From: Propionispira arboris
GTDB taxonomy: Bacteria; Bacillota; Negativicutes; Selenomonadales; Selenomonadaceae
Reading direction: 5' to 3'
Assembly (NCBI RefSeq): GCF_900109225.1
Contig: NZ_FNZK01000004.1
Span: 186,001-250,000, forward strand
DNA length: 64,000 nucleotides
Shown here: one piece after another, positions 47,631 to 56,949 of the stretch
Numbering within the stretch: position 1 is the stretch's first letter
Layout of the letters: the number at the start of each line of letters is the position of its first letter
Program-made: the position numbers and the translations under genes
The notes under the pieces: model-generated
The model's database searches: none
Told to the model about the DNA's origin: nothing
What the model saw: only the letters and a program-made list of their open reading frames with translations

Positions 47631-48704
47631 CTATTCAAATATAAAAGAGAATTTTTTCCCCGGTATAATATAGTTCAATAAAAATTCTTCATTATTTAAA
47701 ACTTTACCGACAACATTGACTCGTTTATCAGCTGGCTGCGGCATTTTGATGATTTGAAGTTCTCCCATATAACGTAGATAATCTTCATTATCGAGGGTGA
47801 TACTTCCATAGGAACGTACTTTGGTATTGGCTGATTTTATACAGGTTCCATTTAGTAAACTACGACTTTCTTGAGCGCGAACCGCATCACGGGCTTCATC
47901 TACTCTGGCGGTAAAGGTGTGAGACAATAGGTTGCGTGTGAATTCATCAGAAGATAACAGCTGTGCTTTGACTTCAATTTCGTTTTCTTTAATCTGGCTC
48001 AGCGTTTCAAGCTCTTCTATAGAGGGAAGGGAATCACCAATGAAAATAGAATCTATCCCGATAGCGGCTAAATGCCGTGCGGCAAGACTTACGTCATTAT
48101 GTCGATGCATTTCAAGGGTAGGAAGTCCAGCTTTCAAAGGTGATCGGCGGCGATGCTGGCTGGGAATAAAGGCACCCACTCGAATGCCGGCTTTGTGAAG
48201 CAAAGAGTTCTTTCGTACCAAAGTTTCTTCGCTGATGCCTGTTCCTTCGCGCGGATAGAAATTGTGTAGTGAATCAATATTGGCAAAATTCGCACCCAGT
48301 TTCATTAGTTCCATAAGTAAACGTGCTGTAATCGTGGAGGCATTGAGTTGAATTCGAATTTTTTTCGTATTATGGCTGAATTTTGTGATTTGTTCGGCAT
48401 CATAACCATAATCTAGGCGTAAGGTTTGGATTCCGAGAAATTGAAATGCGGATAAATTAAATTTTTCAATTCCAAGTATTTCTAATGTGGCGGGAGAAAT
48501 ATCACTTATGACTTCCATATTGTTTTTTTTAGCGATATTTAAAACTTCAGAAATTTGCTTTTTTAGACTGCTTTTATCTGTTTCAGGAATGTGCAGGGAG
48601 GTAAAAATTCGCTGCACTCCATATTTAGCAGCTGTTTCGATCAATTGGATATTTTCTTCGAACGTATTATCCAATCCGAGATAGATTGCAATGCCCGTTT
48701 TCAT
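47631..48704 (-). CDS. mupG: 6-phospho-N-acetylmuramidase, MupG family (DUF871)
   Basis: The 357-residue protein is a TIM-barrel enzyme with a C-terminal domain, of the MupG/DUF871 family (about 360 residues). It has the start KTGIAIYLGLDNTFEENIQL, FTSLHIPE near residue 35, ISDISPATLEILGI, NIDSLHNFYPREGTGISEE near residue 145 and PTLEMHRHNDVSLAARHLA. MupG of S. aureus splits MurNAc 6-phosphate-GlcNAc into MurNAc 6-phosphate and GlcNAc. The ATG at 48704 lies 9 nt after AAGGAG; an ATG two codons earlier is too close. It is the third gene after murQ and murP. Confidence 0.9.
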   Translation of the reverse strand: MKTGIAIYLGLDNTFEENIQLIETAAKYGVQRIFTSLHIPETDKSSLKKQISEVLNIAKKNNMEVISDISPATLEILGIEKFNLSAFQFLGIQTLRLDYGYDAEQITKFSHNTKKIRIQLNASTITARLLMELMKLGANFANIDSLHNFYPREGTGISEETLVRKNSLLHKAGIRVGAFIPSQHRRRSPLKAGLPTLEMHRHNDVSLAARHLAAIGIDSIFIGDSLPSIEELETLSQIKENEIEVKAQLLSSDEFTRNLLSHTFTARVDEARDAVRAQESRSLLNGTCIKSANTKVRSYGSITLDNEDYLRYMGELQIIKMPQPADKRVNVVGKVLNNEEFLLNYIIPGKKFSFIFE

Positions 48705-48768
48705 TTGCATTCGCTCCTTTTTTTTATTTAGTTTTTGCATAAATTTAAAGCAAGCGTACATGGTATCT

Positions 48769-50154
48769 TTAAAGTTCAGGATCTTGAAAGCCTATGATCC
48801 AGGTTGCAATAAAACCGACACTGTAGGCTGTTATAAGTCCTACGAGATAAAATAAAATATGGTCTGTACTTGCGGCAAGGGGAAGTCCTGATAGTCCAAT
48901 TGAGGTAGCGCCCACTACATTAAAGGCTTGAATCGCTCCGCCAAACGCTCCACCGAAGCAGGCACCAATAAATGGTTTGCCCAGCGGCAGTGTTACACCG
49001 TAAATCAATGGTTCACCGATACCCATGATTCCAACAGGCAGGGCTGAGACAATCGTTTTTTTTAAGCGAGAATTTTTTGTTTTAGCGTAGACGGCAAGGG
49101 ATGCTCCGACCTGGCCTGCACCAGCCATCGCCAGAACTGGCAGTAAGATGGTTACACCGCTGCGCGCTAAAAGTTCCGCATGGATGGGGGTTAAACCTTG
49201 GTGCAGACCGGTCATAACAAGTGGTAAAAAAGCACCGCCCAGGATGAAGCCGGTAAAAGCACCACCCTGCTCAATGGCATTTGTAGCAGCAAACCCAATG
49301 GCTTCAGAAATGATGCCCCCAAGTGGCTGCAAAAATAAGATAGCCGCAAAGGTTGAAATTAAAATTACGAGCAGCGGCGTTAAAAAAAGTTCTAAGAGTT
49401 CAGGGACGCGGGGGCGTATTTTTTGTTCCAGCCACGAGGAAAAAGCAGTAACCAGCAAGACGGCAATAATACCGCCTCGTCCGGGCAGGAGATCTTGTCC
49501 GAACAGTGTAATTTGGCTGAGACCGGGGTGCGTAATAATAGCTGCCATCGTCCCCCCAATCATAGGTGAGGCACCGAATTCTTTCGCCGCATTGACACCG
49601 ACAAATAAATTTATGCCCCAAAAGACAGCATTGCCAGCAATTTTTAAAATTTGAACGGCAGCGGTCTGCTCTATGCCTGGCATAAGTTTAAGTGCAATAT
49701 TTAAAAGGCCGGTAATCAAGCCGCAAGCAATAAACGCGGGAATTAAAGGAAGAAAGATACTGGAAATTTTTTTTAAGAAAAGTTTAAACGGCGTAGAATT
49801 TTTCTGCCGGATTTTCTGATGCAAAATCTCACCAGCATCCATATTTATACAAGATTGGTCTTGCACGGATGAGACCATATTGTTGTTCACTTGTTTTGGC
49901 GTTGGGGTATGTAGAATCATATCAAAGGCTTCTTTGACTTTTGTAACTTTGCCTGGTCCAAGGATAATTTGCAGTTCCTGACCGGATTCATTGATACCAA
50001 GTACACCAGCAATCTGTTGCAATGAGTTTAGCTCAATTTTAGTGTTGTCTTTCAATATAAGGCGCAGACGCGTCATACAATTTTCGGCAGACAAGATATT
50101 GGCTTTCGGGCCAACGAGCTGATAAATTGCAGCAGCGATTTCTTGATGTGTCAA
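48769..50154 (-). CDS. murP: PTS EIIBC component, MurP-type (N-acetylmuramic acid)
   Basis: The 461-residue protein has an EIIB domain at residues 1-85, with the phosphorylated Cys26 in SAENCMTRLRLIL. A linker follows, then a ten-helix EIIC domain from about residue 130 (FLPLIPAFIACGLITGLLN, GGTMAAIITHPGL, ALPVGIMGIGEPLIYGVTLP). There is no EIIA domain; MurP-type systems borrow the glucose EIIA. It imports and phosphorylates MurNAc, or MurNAc-GlcNAc when paired with MupG. The start is TTG at 50154, 6 nt after AGGAGGT; longer frames would run into murQ. It lies between murQ and mupG. Confidence 0.92.
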   Translation of the reverse strand: MTHQEIAAAIYQLVGPKANILSAENCMTRLRLILKDNTKIELNSLQQIAGVLGINESGQELQIILGPGKVTKVKEAFDMILHTPTPKQVNNNMVSSVQDQSCINMDAGEILHQKIRQKNSTPFKLFLKKISSIFLPLIPAFIACGLITGLLNIALKLMPGIEQTAAVQILKIAGNAVFWGINLFVGVNAAKEFGASPMIGGTMAAIITHPGLSQITLFGQDLLPGRGGIIAVLLVTAFSSWLEQKIRPRVPELLELFLTPLLVILISTFAAILFLQPLGGIISEAIGFAATNAIEQGGAFTGFILGGAFLPLVMTGLHQGLTPIHAELLARSGVTILLPVLAMAGAGQVGASLAVYAKTKNSRLKKTIVSALPVGIMGIGEPLIYGVTLPLGKPFIGACFGGAFGGAIQAFNVVGATSIGLSGLPLAASTDHILFYLVGLITAYSVGFIATWIIGFQDPEL

Positions 50155-50188
50155 AATGAAACCTCCTGTGTAGTAAAAATGAATGAAA

Positions 50189-51091
50189 CTATTGTAAAGA
50201 TTGTAGTGCCTTGTGAATAAAACCTTGATGTTCATCAAGAATTTTTGTGGCTGCGTCTAAATCTAATGAACTTAAAATCATGAAGATGGCAAGTTTAACC
50301 TGACCATTTGTTTGGGCGAGGCAGGCGATGCTTTCTTGTCTGGTTACGCCAGTTGCTTCCATAACAATATGACGGGCGCGTTCTTCAAGTTTTAAGTTGG
50401 ATGATTTTACATCAACCATAAGATTGCCATAAACTTTGCCAAGGCGGATCATACAGCCAGTGGATAACATATTTAAAATGAGTTTTTGTGCTGTACCGGC
50501 TTTCATGCGCGTTGATCCGGTAATGAGTTCTGGCCCGACAACGGCAGTCAAGGCAATATCAGCAATCTCAGCTATGGGCGAATTTTGATTGCAGGTAATA
50601 GCAATGGTAGCAGCTCCAATAGATTTTGCAAAGTTTAGTCCGCCCAGAACATAAGGTGTTCGACCCGATGCGGCAAGACCAACAACCGTATCCAGTGATT
50701 GCAATTTTTTTTCTTTTAAATCGTGTGCGGCAAGTTCCGGCGAATCTTCCGCCCCTTCTTGTGACTTAAAAACCGCGGCAGGCCCCCCAGCGATGATTCC
50801 CTGTATCAGCTCCGGTTCGATGCCATAGGTTGGTGGACATTCCGAGGCATCCAAGATACCAAGACGGCCGGATGTTCCGGCGCCAATATAAAATAGACGA
50901 CCGCCTTTTTGGAGACGATTACTAATGAGATCAATGGAAGCAGCAATTTGCGGCAAAATAGATTCAATTGCCTGCGGGACTTTTTTGTCCTCTTCATTCA
51001 TTAAATGCACAAGTTCAATTGTTGTTGTTTGATCAATAAATGCACTGGCATTATTTCTGCTTTCAGTAGTTAAATTTTCTAGTTGGATCAT
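50189..51091 (-). CDS. murQ: N-acetylmuramic acid 6-phosphate etherase
   Basis: The enzyme cleaves the lactyl ether of MurNAc 6-phosphate to give GlcNAc 6-phosphate and D-lactate. The 300-residue protein matches the family length and has LTTESRNNAS near the start, the SIS-domain segment LFYIGAGTSGRLGILDASEC followed by PPTYG with the catalytic Glu near residue 82, IAGGPAAVF, VGLAASGRTPYVLGGL and ITGSTRMKAGTAQKLILNML near residue 195. The ATG at 51091 follows AGAGG. It is the first gene of the murQ-murP-mupG operon. No MurR repressor is nearby. Confidence 0.95.
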   Translation of the reverse strand: MIQLENLTTESRNNASAFIDQTTTIELVHLMNEEDKKVPQAIESILPQIAASIDLISNRLQKGGRLFYIGAGTSGRLGILDASECPPTYGIEPELIQGIIAGGPAAVFKSQEGAEDSPELAAHDLKEKKLQSLDTVVGLAASGRTPYVLGGLNFAKSIGAATIAITCNQNSPIAEIADIALTAVVGPELITGSTRMKAGTAQKLILNMLSTGCMIRLGKVYGNLMVDVKSSNLKLEERARHIVMEATGVTRQESIACLAQTNGQVKLAIFMILSSLDLDAATKILDEHQGFIHKALQSLQ

Positions 51092-51390
51092 GTCAGCGGC
51101 CTCTTTCTGCAGAGCGTATAGTTTATCCCTTACAACCACTTAATATTAGACATTTCATTCTTTGATTCCTGTATTAAAGTTAAAATAAATAAATATGTTC
51201 GGCAGCGAATGCTTTTGTCTTAGAATATTTTGTTGGCATAATCTATATTTGCAGCAGGAAAAGTGGTATGATATAGAGATATGGACTTAACAAAAGTACA
51301 TATAAATACTTGCGCTAGTGATAGCAGCAATTGAAGCAGAGAAGATGAGGTCTTACCAAAGACTATTTTTTCGTAAGTTAGGTGAAATGA

Positions 51391-52605
51391 ATGAATTGGA
51401 AAAGAAATCTTTTTGTCCTTGGGTTTAGTGTGGCCTGTACATCAGCAAGCTATACGATGCTGATACCGTTTTTACCGATGTATCTATTGGAAATCGGCGT
51501 CGTGGAAAGTGATGTTGCTATGTGGTCGGGGGTTGTATTTTCTGTGACATTTTTGGTCGCAGCAATTATGGCGCCGATTTGGGGGAAAATGGCAGATAAA
51601 AAAGGCAAAAGGCCAATGCTGATTCGGGCTGGATTTTGTTTAGGGTTAGTGTATTTGATGGGTGCTTTTGTTACAAGTCCACAGCAATTATTTGGCATTC
51701 GTGTTTTGCAAGGTTTTGCGAATGGCTTTTTACCAGCAAGTTTGGCAATTGTTTCGATGAGTGTGCCGCAAAATAAACTTGGGTATAGTCTTGGCGTAAT
51801 CCAGACGGGACAGATTATCGGAACGGTTTTAGGTCCGCTTTTGGGTGGGGCCATAGCACATGTAGTAGGCATGCGGTCATCCTTTATTTTAGCCGGGATT
51901 TTGTTGTTTTTAGTTACTTTACTGGTGGCTTTTTTGGTTAAAGAACCTGAACATGTGGAACGTGTGGATACAAAGCAGGCCGATGAAGGAATTTTAGATG
52001 ACTTGAAATATGCATATCACAATCGCAGGTTAGTTGAAATGTTGGCACTTTCCTTTATTATTAGTTTTGCCAATATGGTTATTCAACCTGTTATTAGTTT
52101 ATATATAGCGCAGCTGCAAGGTTCAATGGATGGTGTCATACTGACATCTGGTATTGTTTTTAGTCTTGGCGGGATTGCCGGGGCTTTGTCAACGACGTTT
52201 TGGGGAAGTTTTGGTCAGCGCAAAGGTTATTTTTTTGTGATGGTCTTGGCTTTTTGTGGTGCAGGCGTTTTCAACTTTTTGCAATATTTTCCGGCAACTG
52301 TTGTCGGGTTTGGGGTTTTTCAATTTTTGTTTGGTCTGTTTTTTGTCGGTGCTAATCCAGCGGTCAGCGCGACGCTTGTCAAATCGACAAATGCTGATTT
52401 TCGTGGTCGGGTGTTTGGTTTAGCTACCGCGGCGAATCAATCGGGTGCAATGGTAGGTCCATTAGTGGGAAGTTTCATTAGTGCTGTTATAGGCATACAA
52501 TATGTTTTTCTGTTCACAGGACCCATGTTGTTTTTAATTGGGCTGGTCGTATATTACCACTATATAGGACATCAGCATAAAGTTCATAATCATATACCGA
52601 TTTAA
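51391..52605 (+). CDS. MFS multidrug exporter, MdtG/YxlH-like
   Basis: The 404-residue protein has twelve hydrophobic helices. It has the MdtG-like start NLFVLGFSVACTSASYTMLI followed by PFLPMYLLEIG, motif A as GKMADKKGKRPMLIRAG near residue 66, and GVIQTGQIIGTVLGPLLGG near residue 133. It is probably a proton-driven exporter; the substrates are unknown. TAGGTGA precedes the ATG. It is divergent from murQ. The 299-nt spacer (51092-51390) is AT-rich with several possible -10 boxes, and no regulator site stands out. Confidence 0.88.
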   Translation: MNWKRNLFVLGFSVACTSASYTMLIPFLPMYLLEIGVVESDVAMWSGVVFSVTFLVAAIMAPIWGKMADKKGKRPMLIRAGFCLGLVYLMGAFVTSPQQLFGIRVLQGFANGFLPASLAIVSMSVPQNKLGYSLGVIQTGQIIGTVLGPLLGGAIAHVVGMRSSFILAGILLFLVTLLVAFLVKEPEHVERVDTKQADEGILDDLKYAYHNRRLVEMLALSFIISFANMVIQPVISLYIAQLQGSMDGVILTSGIVFSLGGIAGALSTTFWGSFGQRKGYFFVMVLAFCGAGVFNFLQYFPATVVGFGVFQFLFGLFFVGANPAVSATLVKSTNADFRGRVFGLATAANQSGAMVGPLVGSFISAVIGIQYVFLFTGPMLFLIGLVVYYHYIGHQHKVHNHIPI

Positions 52606-52608
52606 TAT

Positions 52609-52643
52609 AAAACAGGCGAAGCAACATGTTTCGTCTGTTTTTT
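52609..52643 (+). terminator. Terminator after the MdtG-like gene
   Basis: AAACAGGCGAA and TTCGTCTGTTT pair around a GCAACATGT-like loop and are followed by T residues. Confidence 0.78.
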
Positions 52644-52831
52644 ACTGCCGTGATTTGCATTTTTTTTTGCAGTGTGATAAGATTCGGTTTATGGCAAATG
52701 CATAGATAACATCGTATGATCGAGTTATACTTTTACATGCAAAGCAAAAAAGAATAGTAGTTTTATCTGCTTAGATCTAGTGAAGACTGAGACAGAAAGG
52801 TAATGGTCATAAGAATCGTTATGGATAAGTG

Positions 52832-52869
52832 CGCCTTTCAGCTGGATTTGGTTGGAAGGCTTTTATTTT
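52832..52869 (+). promoter_or_regulatory. Possible leader terminator upstream of panB
   Basis: GCCTTTCA and TGGAAGGC (one G-T pair) close over a 12-nt loop and are followed directly by TTTTATTTT, just 12 nt before the panB ribosome site at 52881-52886. A terminator-like hairpin in this position suggests attenuation, but no known aptamer or leader peptide is visible. The rest of 52644-52896 shows no gene. Confidence 0.4.
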
Positions 52870-52896
52870 GCCAAAAATTATTTTTGGAGGTACAAA

Positions 52897-53733
52897 ATGC
52901 AAAACACACGGGTAACAGTAGCGACATTAAGAGAGAGGAAAGAAACAAAAACACCGATTACAATGCTTACAGCCTATGATTATACGATGGCGTCTTTGCT
53001 TGATTGTGCGAAGATCGATATGATCCTGGTGGGAGATTCTCTGGGAAATGTTATTTTAGGATATGATTCGACAATACCGGTTACGGTAGAAGATATGATC
53101 CATCATGGTCGAGCGGTATGCCGTGGTGCCCAATATTCCATGGTGGTCATTGATATGCCATTTATGTCATATCAAATTTCAGCAGAAGATGCCGTAAGCA
53201 ATGCTGGACGCATTATGAAAGAAACTCAGGCACAGGCTGTGAAATTAGAAGGTGGGATTGAAATTTTGGCTGCTGTGAAAAAAATACTAGCAGCCGGTAT
53301 TCCTGTTATTGGTCATTTGGGACTTACGCCGCAATCAGTCAATCAGCTTGGCGGCTACAAAGTTCAGGGGAAAGATCAAATGGCAGCCCAAAAGCTGATG
53401 GATGATGCAAAGGCTTTAGCTCAAGCGGGCGTTTCGGCAATTGTGCTGGAATGTGTGCCAGCGAAGCTTGCTGGTACGATAACAGCTGCGATTTCGGTGC
53501 CGACGATTGGAATCGGTGCGGGCAATGCTTGCGATGGTCAGGTTTTGGTCGTGAATGATATGATCGGCTTATCAAGTGGTTTTTCACCGAAATTCGTTCA
53601 TAAATTTACGGATATGAATACACTAGTGCTGACAGCTGTTGCTGACTATAAACAGCACGTGACAAGCAGACAATTTCCCGCCGAGCAGCATACCTTTAAA
53701 ATTTCAGACGAAATTATTGGAAAATTATATTGA
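52897..53733 (+). CDS. panB: 3-methyl-2-oxobutanoate hydroxymethyltransferase
   Basis: The enzyme adds a hydroxymethyl group from methylene-tetrahydrofolate to alpha-ketoisovalerate, giving ketopantoate for pantothenate and CoA. The 278-residue barrel has ITMLTAYDYTMASLLD near residue 20, ILVGDSLGNVILGYDSTIPV near residue 44 with the metal-binding Asp, QAVKLEGGIE near residue 115, VIGHLGLTPQSVNQLGGYKV, and IGIGAGNACDGQVLVVNDMI near residue 205. The ATG at 52897 follows TGGAGGT; an upstream in-frame start has no ribosome site. It is the first gene of panBCD. Confidence 0.97.
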   Translation: MQNTRVTVATLRERKETKTPITMLTAYDYTMASLLDCAKIDMILVGDSLGNVILGYDSTIPVTVEDMIHHGRAVCRGAQYSMVVIDMPFMSYQISAEDAVSNAGRIMKETQAQAVKLEGGIEILAAVKKILAAGIPVIGHLGLTPQSVNQLGGYKVQGKDQMAAQKLMDDAKALAQAGVSAIVLECVPAKLAGTITAAISVPTIGIGAGNACDGQVLVVNDMIGLSSGFSPKFVHKFTDMNTLVLTAVADYKQHVTSRQFPAEQHTFKISDEIIGKLY

Positions 53734-53766
53734 ATGTTCATTAACTATAAAATAGGGGTGTAATCC

Positions 53767-54621
53767 ATGAATATTAAAATATTGCGTACGATAGCCGATG
53801 TTAAAAACTATATTCAAATAATACGTCGCCAAGGGAAGACAATTGGTTTGGTTCCAACCATGGGAGCTTTGCATGAGGGGCATTTAGCTTTGATGCATGC
53901 GGCTAAACAAAAATGCGATATCGTCATTGCCAGTATTTTTGTGAATCCGATCCAGTTTGGAACGAATGAAGATTTTACGACCTACCCACGTGTCTTTGAA
54001 AGTGATTGTGTAAAACTGGAGAGTGAACGTGTTGATGCTGTATTTCATCCAGAACCGTTAGAAATGTATCCGCAAGGGTTTAATACATATATTATGGTTG
54101 ATGGAAGTAAAACAGATAAACTTTGTGGTGCTTCTAGACCAGGTCACTTTCGCGGCGTGGCAACCGTTGTGACAAAACTCATTCATATAACCGAAGCAGA
54201 TCAGGTCTTTTTTGGTCAAAAAGATGCCCAGCAGGTTGTTGTTATTAAACAATTTGTTCAAGATCTCAATATGAATGTTGTGATTCAAGTGGTGCCGATT
54301 GTTCGCGATAAAGATGGGTTAGCGCTTAGTTCACGGAATACCTATCTGTCAGAAACTGAAAAAAAAGCAGCTTATATCTTATCAGTTAGCCTGAAAAAAG
54401 CGAAAAGAAACTATTTGGCAGGCGAAACCAATGTCGAAGCATTAAAAAAACTTACGGCTGATTCTATCATGAGTGAACCATTAGCTAAGCTTGATTATGT
54501 TGAGCTGTATTCTTTCCCAGCATTAGAAAAAATAGAAATGGTGGATCAAATGGTTTTGTTAGCAGTTGCTGTGAAATTCGGGCAAACAAGATTGATTGAT
54601 AATATTGTTTTTGGAGGTTGA
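53767..54621 (+). CDS. panC: Pantoate-beta-alanine ligase (pantothenate synthetase)
   Basis: The enzyme joins pantoate and beta-alanine with ATP to form pantothenate. The 284-residue protein has the nucleotidyltransferase HIGH-like motif in [16 protein letters not shown] near residue 30, [15 protein letters not shown] near residue 58, [13 protein letters not shown] near residue 122, [13 protein letters not shown] and [12 protein letters not shown] with the KMSKS-like site. The ATG follows AGGGGTG. It lies 33 nt after panB; panD starts 5 nt after its stop. Length matches the family. Confidence 0.97.
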   Translation: MNIKILRTIADVKNYIQIIRRQGKTIGLVPTMGALHEGHLALMHAAKQKCDIVIASIFVNPIQFGTNEDFTTYPRVFESDCVKLESERVDAVFHPEPLEMYPQGFNTYIMVDGSKTDKLCGASRPGHFRGVATVVTKLIHITEADQVFFGQKDAQQVVVIKQFVQDLNMNVVIQVVPIVRDKDGLALSSRNTYLSETEKKAAYILSVSLKKAKRNYLAGETNVEALKKLTADSIMSEPLAKLDYVELYSFPALEKIEMVDQMVLLAVAVKFGQTRLIDNIVFGG

Positions 54622-54626
54622 ACACG

Positions 54627-55010
54627 ATGCTGTTAAATTTACTGAAATCAAAGATTCATTGCGCGGTTGTAACAGAAGCAAATTTACAATATATGGGGAG
54701 TATTACGATTGACAGCGATCTTATGAAAGCAGCACATATTTTGCCAAATGAAAGAGTGCAGGTTGTCAATAACAATAATGGTACAAGGCTGGAAACGTAT
54801 GTTATACCAGGCAAAGCAGGTTCAGGTGTTATCTGTCTCAATGGTGCGGCGGCTCGCCTGGTTCAACCAAATGATATTGTAATTATCATGGCTTATGTTT
54901 TTATGCATCAAGAAGAAGCAGAGGTATACCAACCACTAGTTGTGATGGTAGATGCAAAGAATAAAATAAAAGAAATTCGTTATATTGAATACGAAAACCA
55001 ATACAATTAA
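54627..55010 (+). CDS. panD: Aspartate 1-decarboxylase, pyruvoyl type
   Basis: The enzyme makes beta-alanine from aspartate for pantothenate. The 127-residue proenzyme has Gly24-Ser25 in the segment [13 protein letters not shown], the self-cleavage site that generates the pyruvoyl group. It has the catalytic Lys9 in LLKSKIHCA, and a C-terminal [18 protein letters not shown] segment. The ATG at 54627, after TTGGAGG, puts Gly24-Ser25 in register; a start three codons earlier would not. It completes panBCD and is followed by a terminator. Confidence 0.97.
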   Translation: MLLNLLKSKIHCAVVTEANLQYMGSITIDSDLMKAAHILPNERVQVVNNNNGTRLETYVIPGKAGSGVICLNGAAARLVQPNDIVIIMAYVFMHQEEAEVYQPLVVMVDAKNKIKEIRYIEYENQYN

Positions 55011-55049
55011 AAAACAGGTCCAACTCAACTGAGCTGGACCTGTTTTTTA
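55010..55049. terminator. Bidirectional terminator between panD and the ABC exporter
   Basis: AAAAAACAGGTCCA and TGGACCTGTTTTTT form a perfect stem with an inner CTCA/TGAG extension, with A and T runs on each side, shared by convergent operons. Confidence 0.92.
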
Positions 55050-56948
55050 GGATAATTCAAACATGCCGGTATAGAGCTGATAATATTTGCCCTTTTTTTC
55101 GATAAGTTCATCGTGACTGCCACGTTCAATGATTGTACCTTGTTCTAAAACCATAATCATATCCGCATTTTTAACAGTCGACAAACGATGGGCGATGATA
55201 AAGACGGTTTTCCCCTGCATGAGACTTTTCATACCCTCATCAATCAATGCTTCGGTTCTTGTATCAATTGAGGAGGTTGCTTCATCAAAAATCAATACAG
55301 GTGTATTGGCTACTGCCGCGCGGGCAATTGCAATCAGTTGCCGTTGACCTTGCGAAAGATTGATGCCATCGGCAGTTAAATCAGTTTCATAACCTTGCGG
55401 CAGATGCCTTATAAAGGTGTCTGCATTGGCGAGCTTTGCCGCATGGATAACAGCTTTATCACTTGCCGAGAGGCAGCCGTAACGAATGTTGTCCATAACC
55501 GTTCCTGTAAAAAGGTGGGTATCTTGCAAAACCATCGATAACGATTGCCTAAGAGAAGTCTTACTGATTTTTTTGATGGGAATTCCATCATATAAAATCG
55601 TACCCTCTGCTATATCATAAAAGCGGTTGATTAGATTGGTAATTGTTGTTTTACCAGCTCCAGTTGAACCGACAAAAGCAATTTTTTGTCCACGTACAGC
55701 TTGCAAACTGATTCCTTTTAAAACGGGTTGATTGGTTTTATAGCCAAAAAAAACGTTTTTGAATTCGATGTGACCGGTGAGGGGGTGATAGGTCAAAGTT
55801 CCATCTTTATGAGGGATTTTCCAGCTAAAAAGACTTAAGTCACAAGTCGTATCTCCATTGATTGTATTTCTTTTGTCATCACTCGTTGTCAAGGTAATGG
55901 AGCCTTGATCTTCTTCTGGTGGTTCATCAATTAGACGGAAAATTCTTTCGGCACCAGCCAAAGCACTTAGCATCGTATTGAATTGTTGTGAAATACGTGT
56001 GATTGGCATAGAAAAATTACGGGTGAGCTGTAAGAATGCTATAACCGTACCAACCGACAAAATTCCATAAATCGCTAAGATACTGCCAAGAATGGTCGTA
56101 AGTGCATAGTGGATATTCGCAATATTAGACATGATGGGCATGAGTATATTAGAAAAGATATTTGCATTTGTACTTACGCGACATAGGTCTTCATTTAATT
56201 TGCTAAAATCAGTCAAAGCATGTTCTTCATGACAAAAAACCTTTACAACTTTTTGACCATCGATAATTTCTTCAATGAAACCGTTGAGCTGTCCCAAAGC
56301 ATTCTGCTGCTGTTTAAAATATAAGCGGCTTTTGCCACCTATCTTCTTCATACAATAAAAAATGAGAAAAAGCTGGAGTATAACGAGCACGGTGAGTTGC
56401 CAGCTAAAGACAAGCATTGTGGAAAATACGCCAAGCAGAAGCAATGATGCTGCTACAAAATTTGCAACACTATTGGAAAGCATTTCGCGCAGGGTATCGG
56501 TATCATTGGTGTATAGACTCATCAATTCACCATGTGTATGCTGGTCGAAATAATGTATCGACAATGCCTCCATTTTATGGAATAAGTCCTGGCGTATCTT
56601 ATATAATGTTTTTGTTGATAATAACAGCATCAGCCGCATATAGGTGTAAGATGCGGCTGCACCGAGGCAATAAATGATTCCCATATAGAACAATATTTTA
56701 ATGAAACCTTGTTGTAGATCTTCATTATAATTTTGCGCAAGTGGCAAAATGAAATCATCAATGATATATTGAAGTAAAGCGGCTCCAATGACTTGGGCGG
56801 CGCTGCTGCAAACAATGGCAGCAAATATAAAGCAAAAGAGAAATGTATCTTCCCTCATATAAAAAAAGATACGGCGAATGGTTGGCCAGATGTTTTTCGG
56901 CTTTTCACCAATGGGATGCTGGAAATTCATTGCTTTTGGCTTTGGCAT
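55047..56948 (-). CDS. ABC exporter half-transporter, subunit with consensus ATPase site
   Basis: The 633-residue protein has an N-terminal six-helix exporter domain (about residues 25-320) and a C-terminal ATPase. The ATPase has Walker A GSTGAGKTTITNL, signature LSQGQRQLIAIA, Walker B VLIFDEATSSID with the catalytic Glu, and the switch His in IIAHRLSTV. Compared with its partner, all catalytic residues are present. A stretch of about 50 residues (EEDQGSITLTTSDDKRNTIN and beyond) is inserted between the membrane domain and the ATPase. The ATG at 56948, after AAAGGGGTG, lies 1 nt past the stop of the upstream gene. It probably exports drugs or lipids as a heterodimer. Confidence 0.92.
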   Translation of the reverse strand: MPKPKAMNFQHPIGEKPKNIWPTIRRIFFYMREDTFLFCFIFAAIVCSSAAQVIGAALLQYIIDDFILPLAQNYNEDLQQGFIKILFYMGIIYCLGAAASYTYMRLMLLLSTKTLYKIRQDLFHKMEALSIHYFDQHTHGELMSLYTNDTDTLREMLSNSVANFVAASLLLLGVFSTMLVFSWQLTVLVILQLFLIFYCMKKIGGKSRLYFKQQQNALGQLNGFIEEIIDGQKVVKVFCHEEHALTDFSKLNEDLCRVSTNANIFSNILMPIMSNIANIHYALTTILGSILAIYGILSVGTVIAFLQLTRNFSMPITRISQQFNTMLSALAGAERIFRLIDEPPEEDQGSITLTTSDDKRNTINGDTTCDLSLFSWKIPHKDGTLTYHPLTGHIEFKNVFFGYKTNQPVLKGISLQAVRGQKIAFVGSTGAGKTTITNLINRFYDIAEGTILYDGIPIKKISKTSLRQSLSMVLQDTHLFTGTVMDNIRYGCLSASDKAVIHAAKLANADTFIRHLPQGYETDLTADGINLSQGQRQLIAIARAAVANTPVLIFDEATSSIDTRTEALIDEGMKSLMQGKTVFIIAHRLSTVKNADMIMVLEQGTIIERGSHDELIEKKGKYYQLYTGMFELS

Positions 56949-56949
56949 A

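Noticed and set aside
49148-49654. A 168-codon open frame antisense to murP
   Set aside because: It is opposite a well-conserved PTS gene, has no ribosome site and reads as low-complexity reverse sequence, so it is a shadow.
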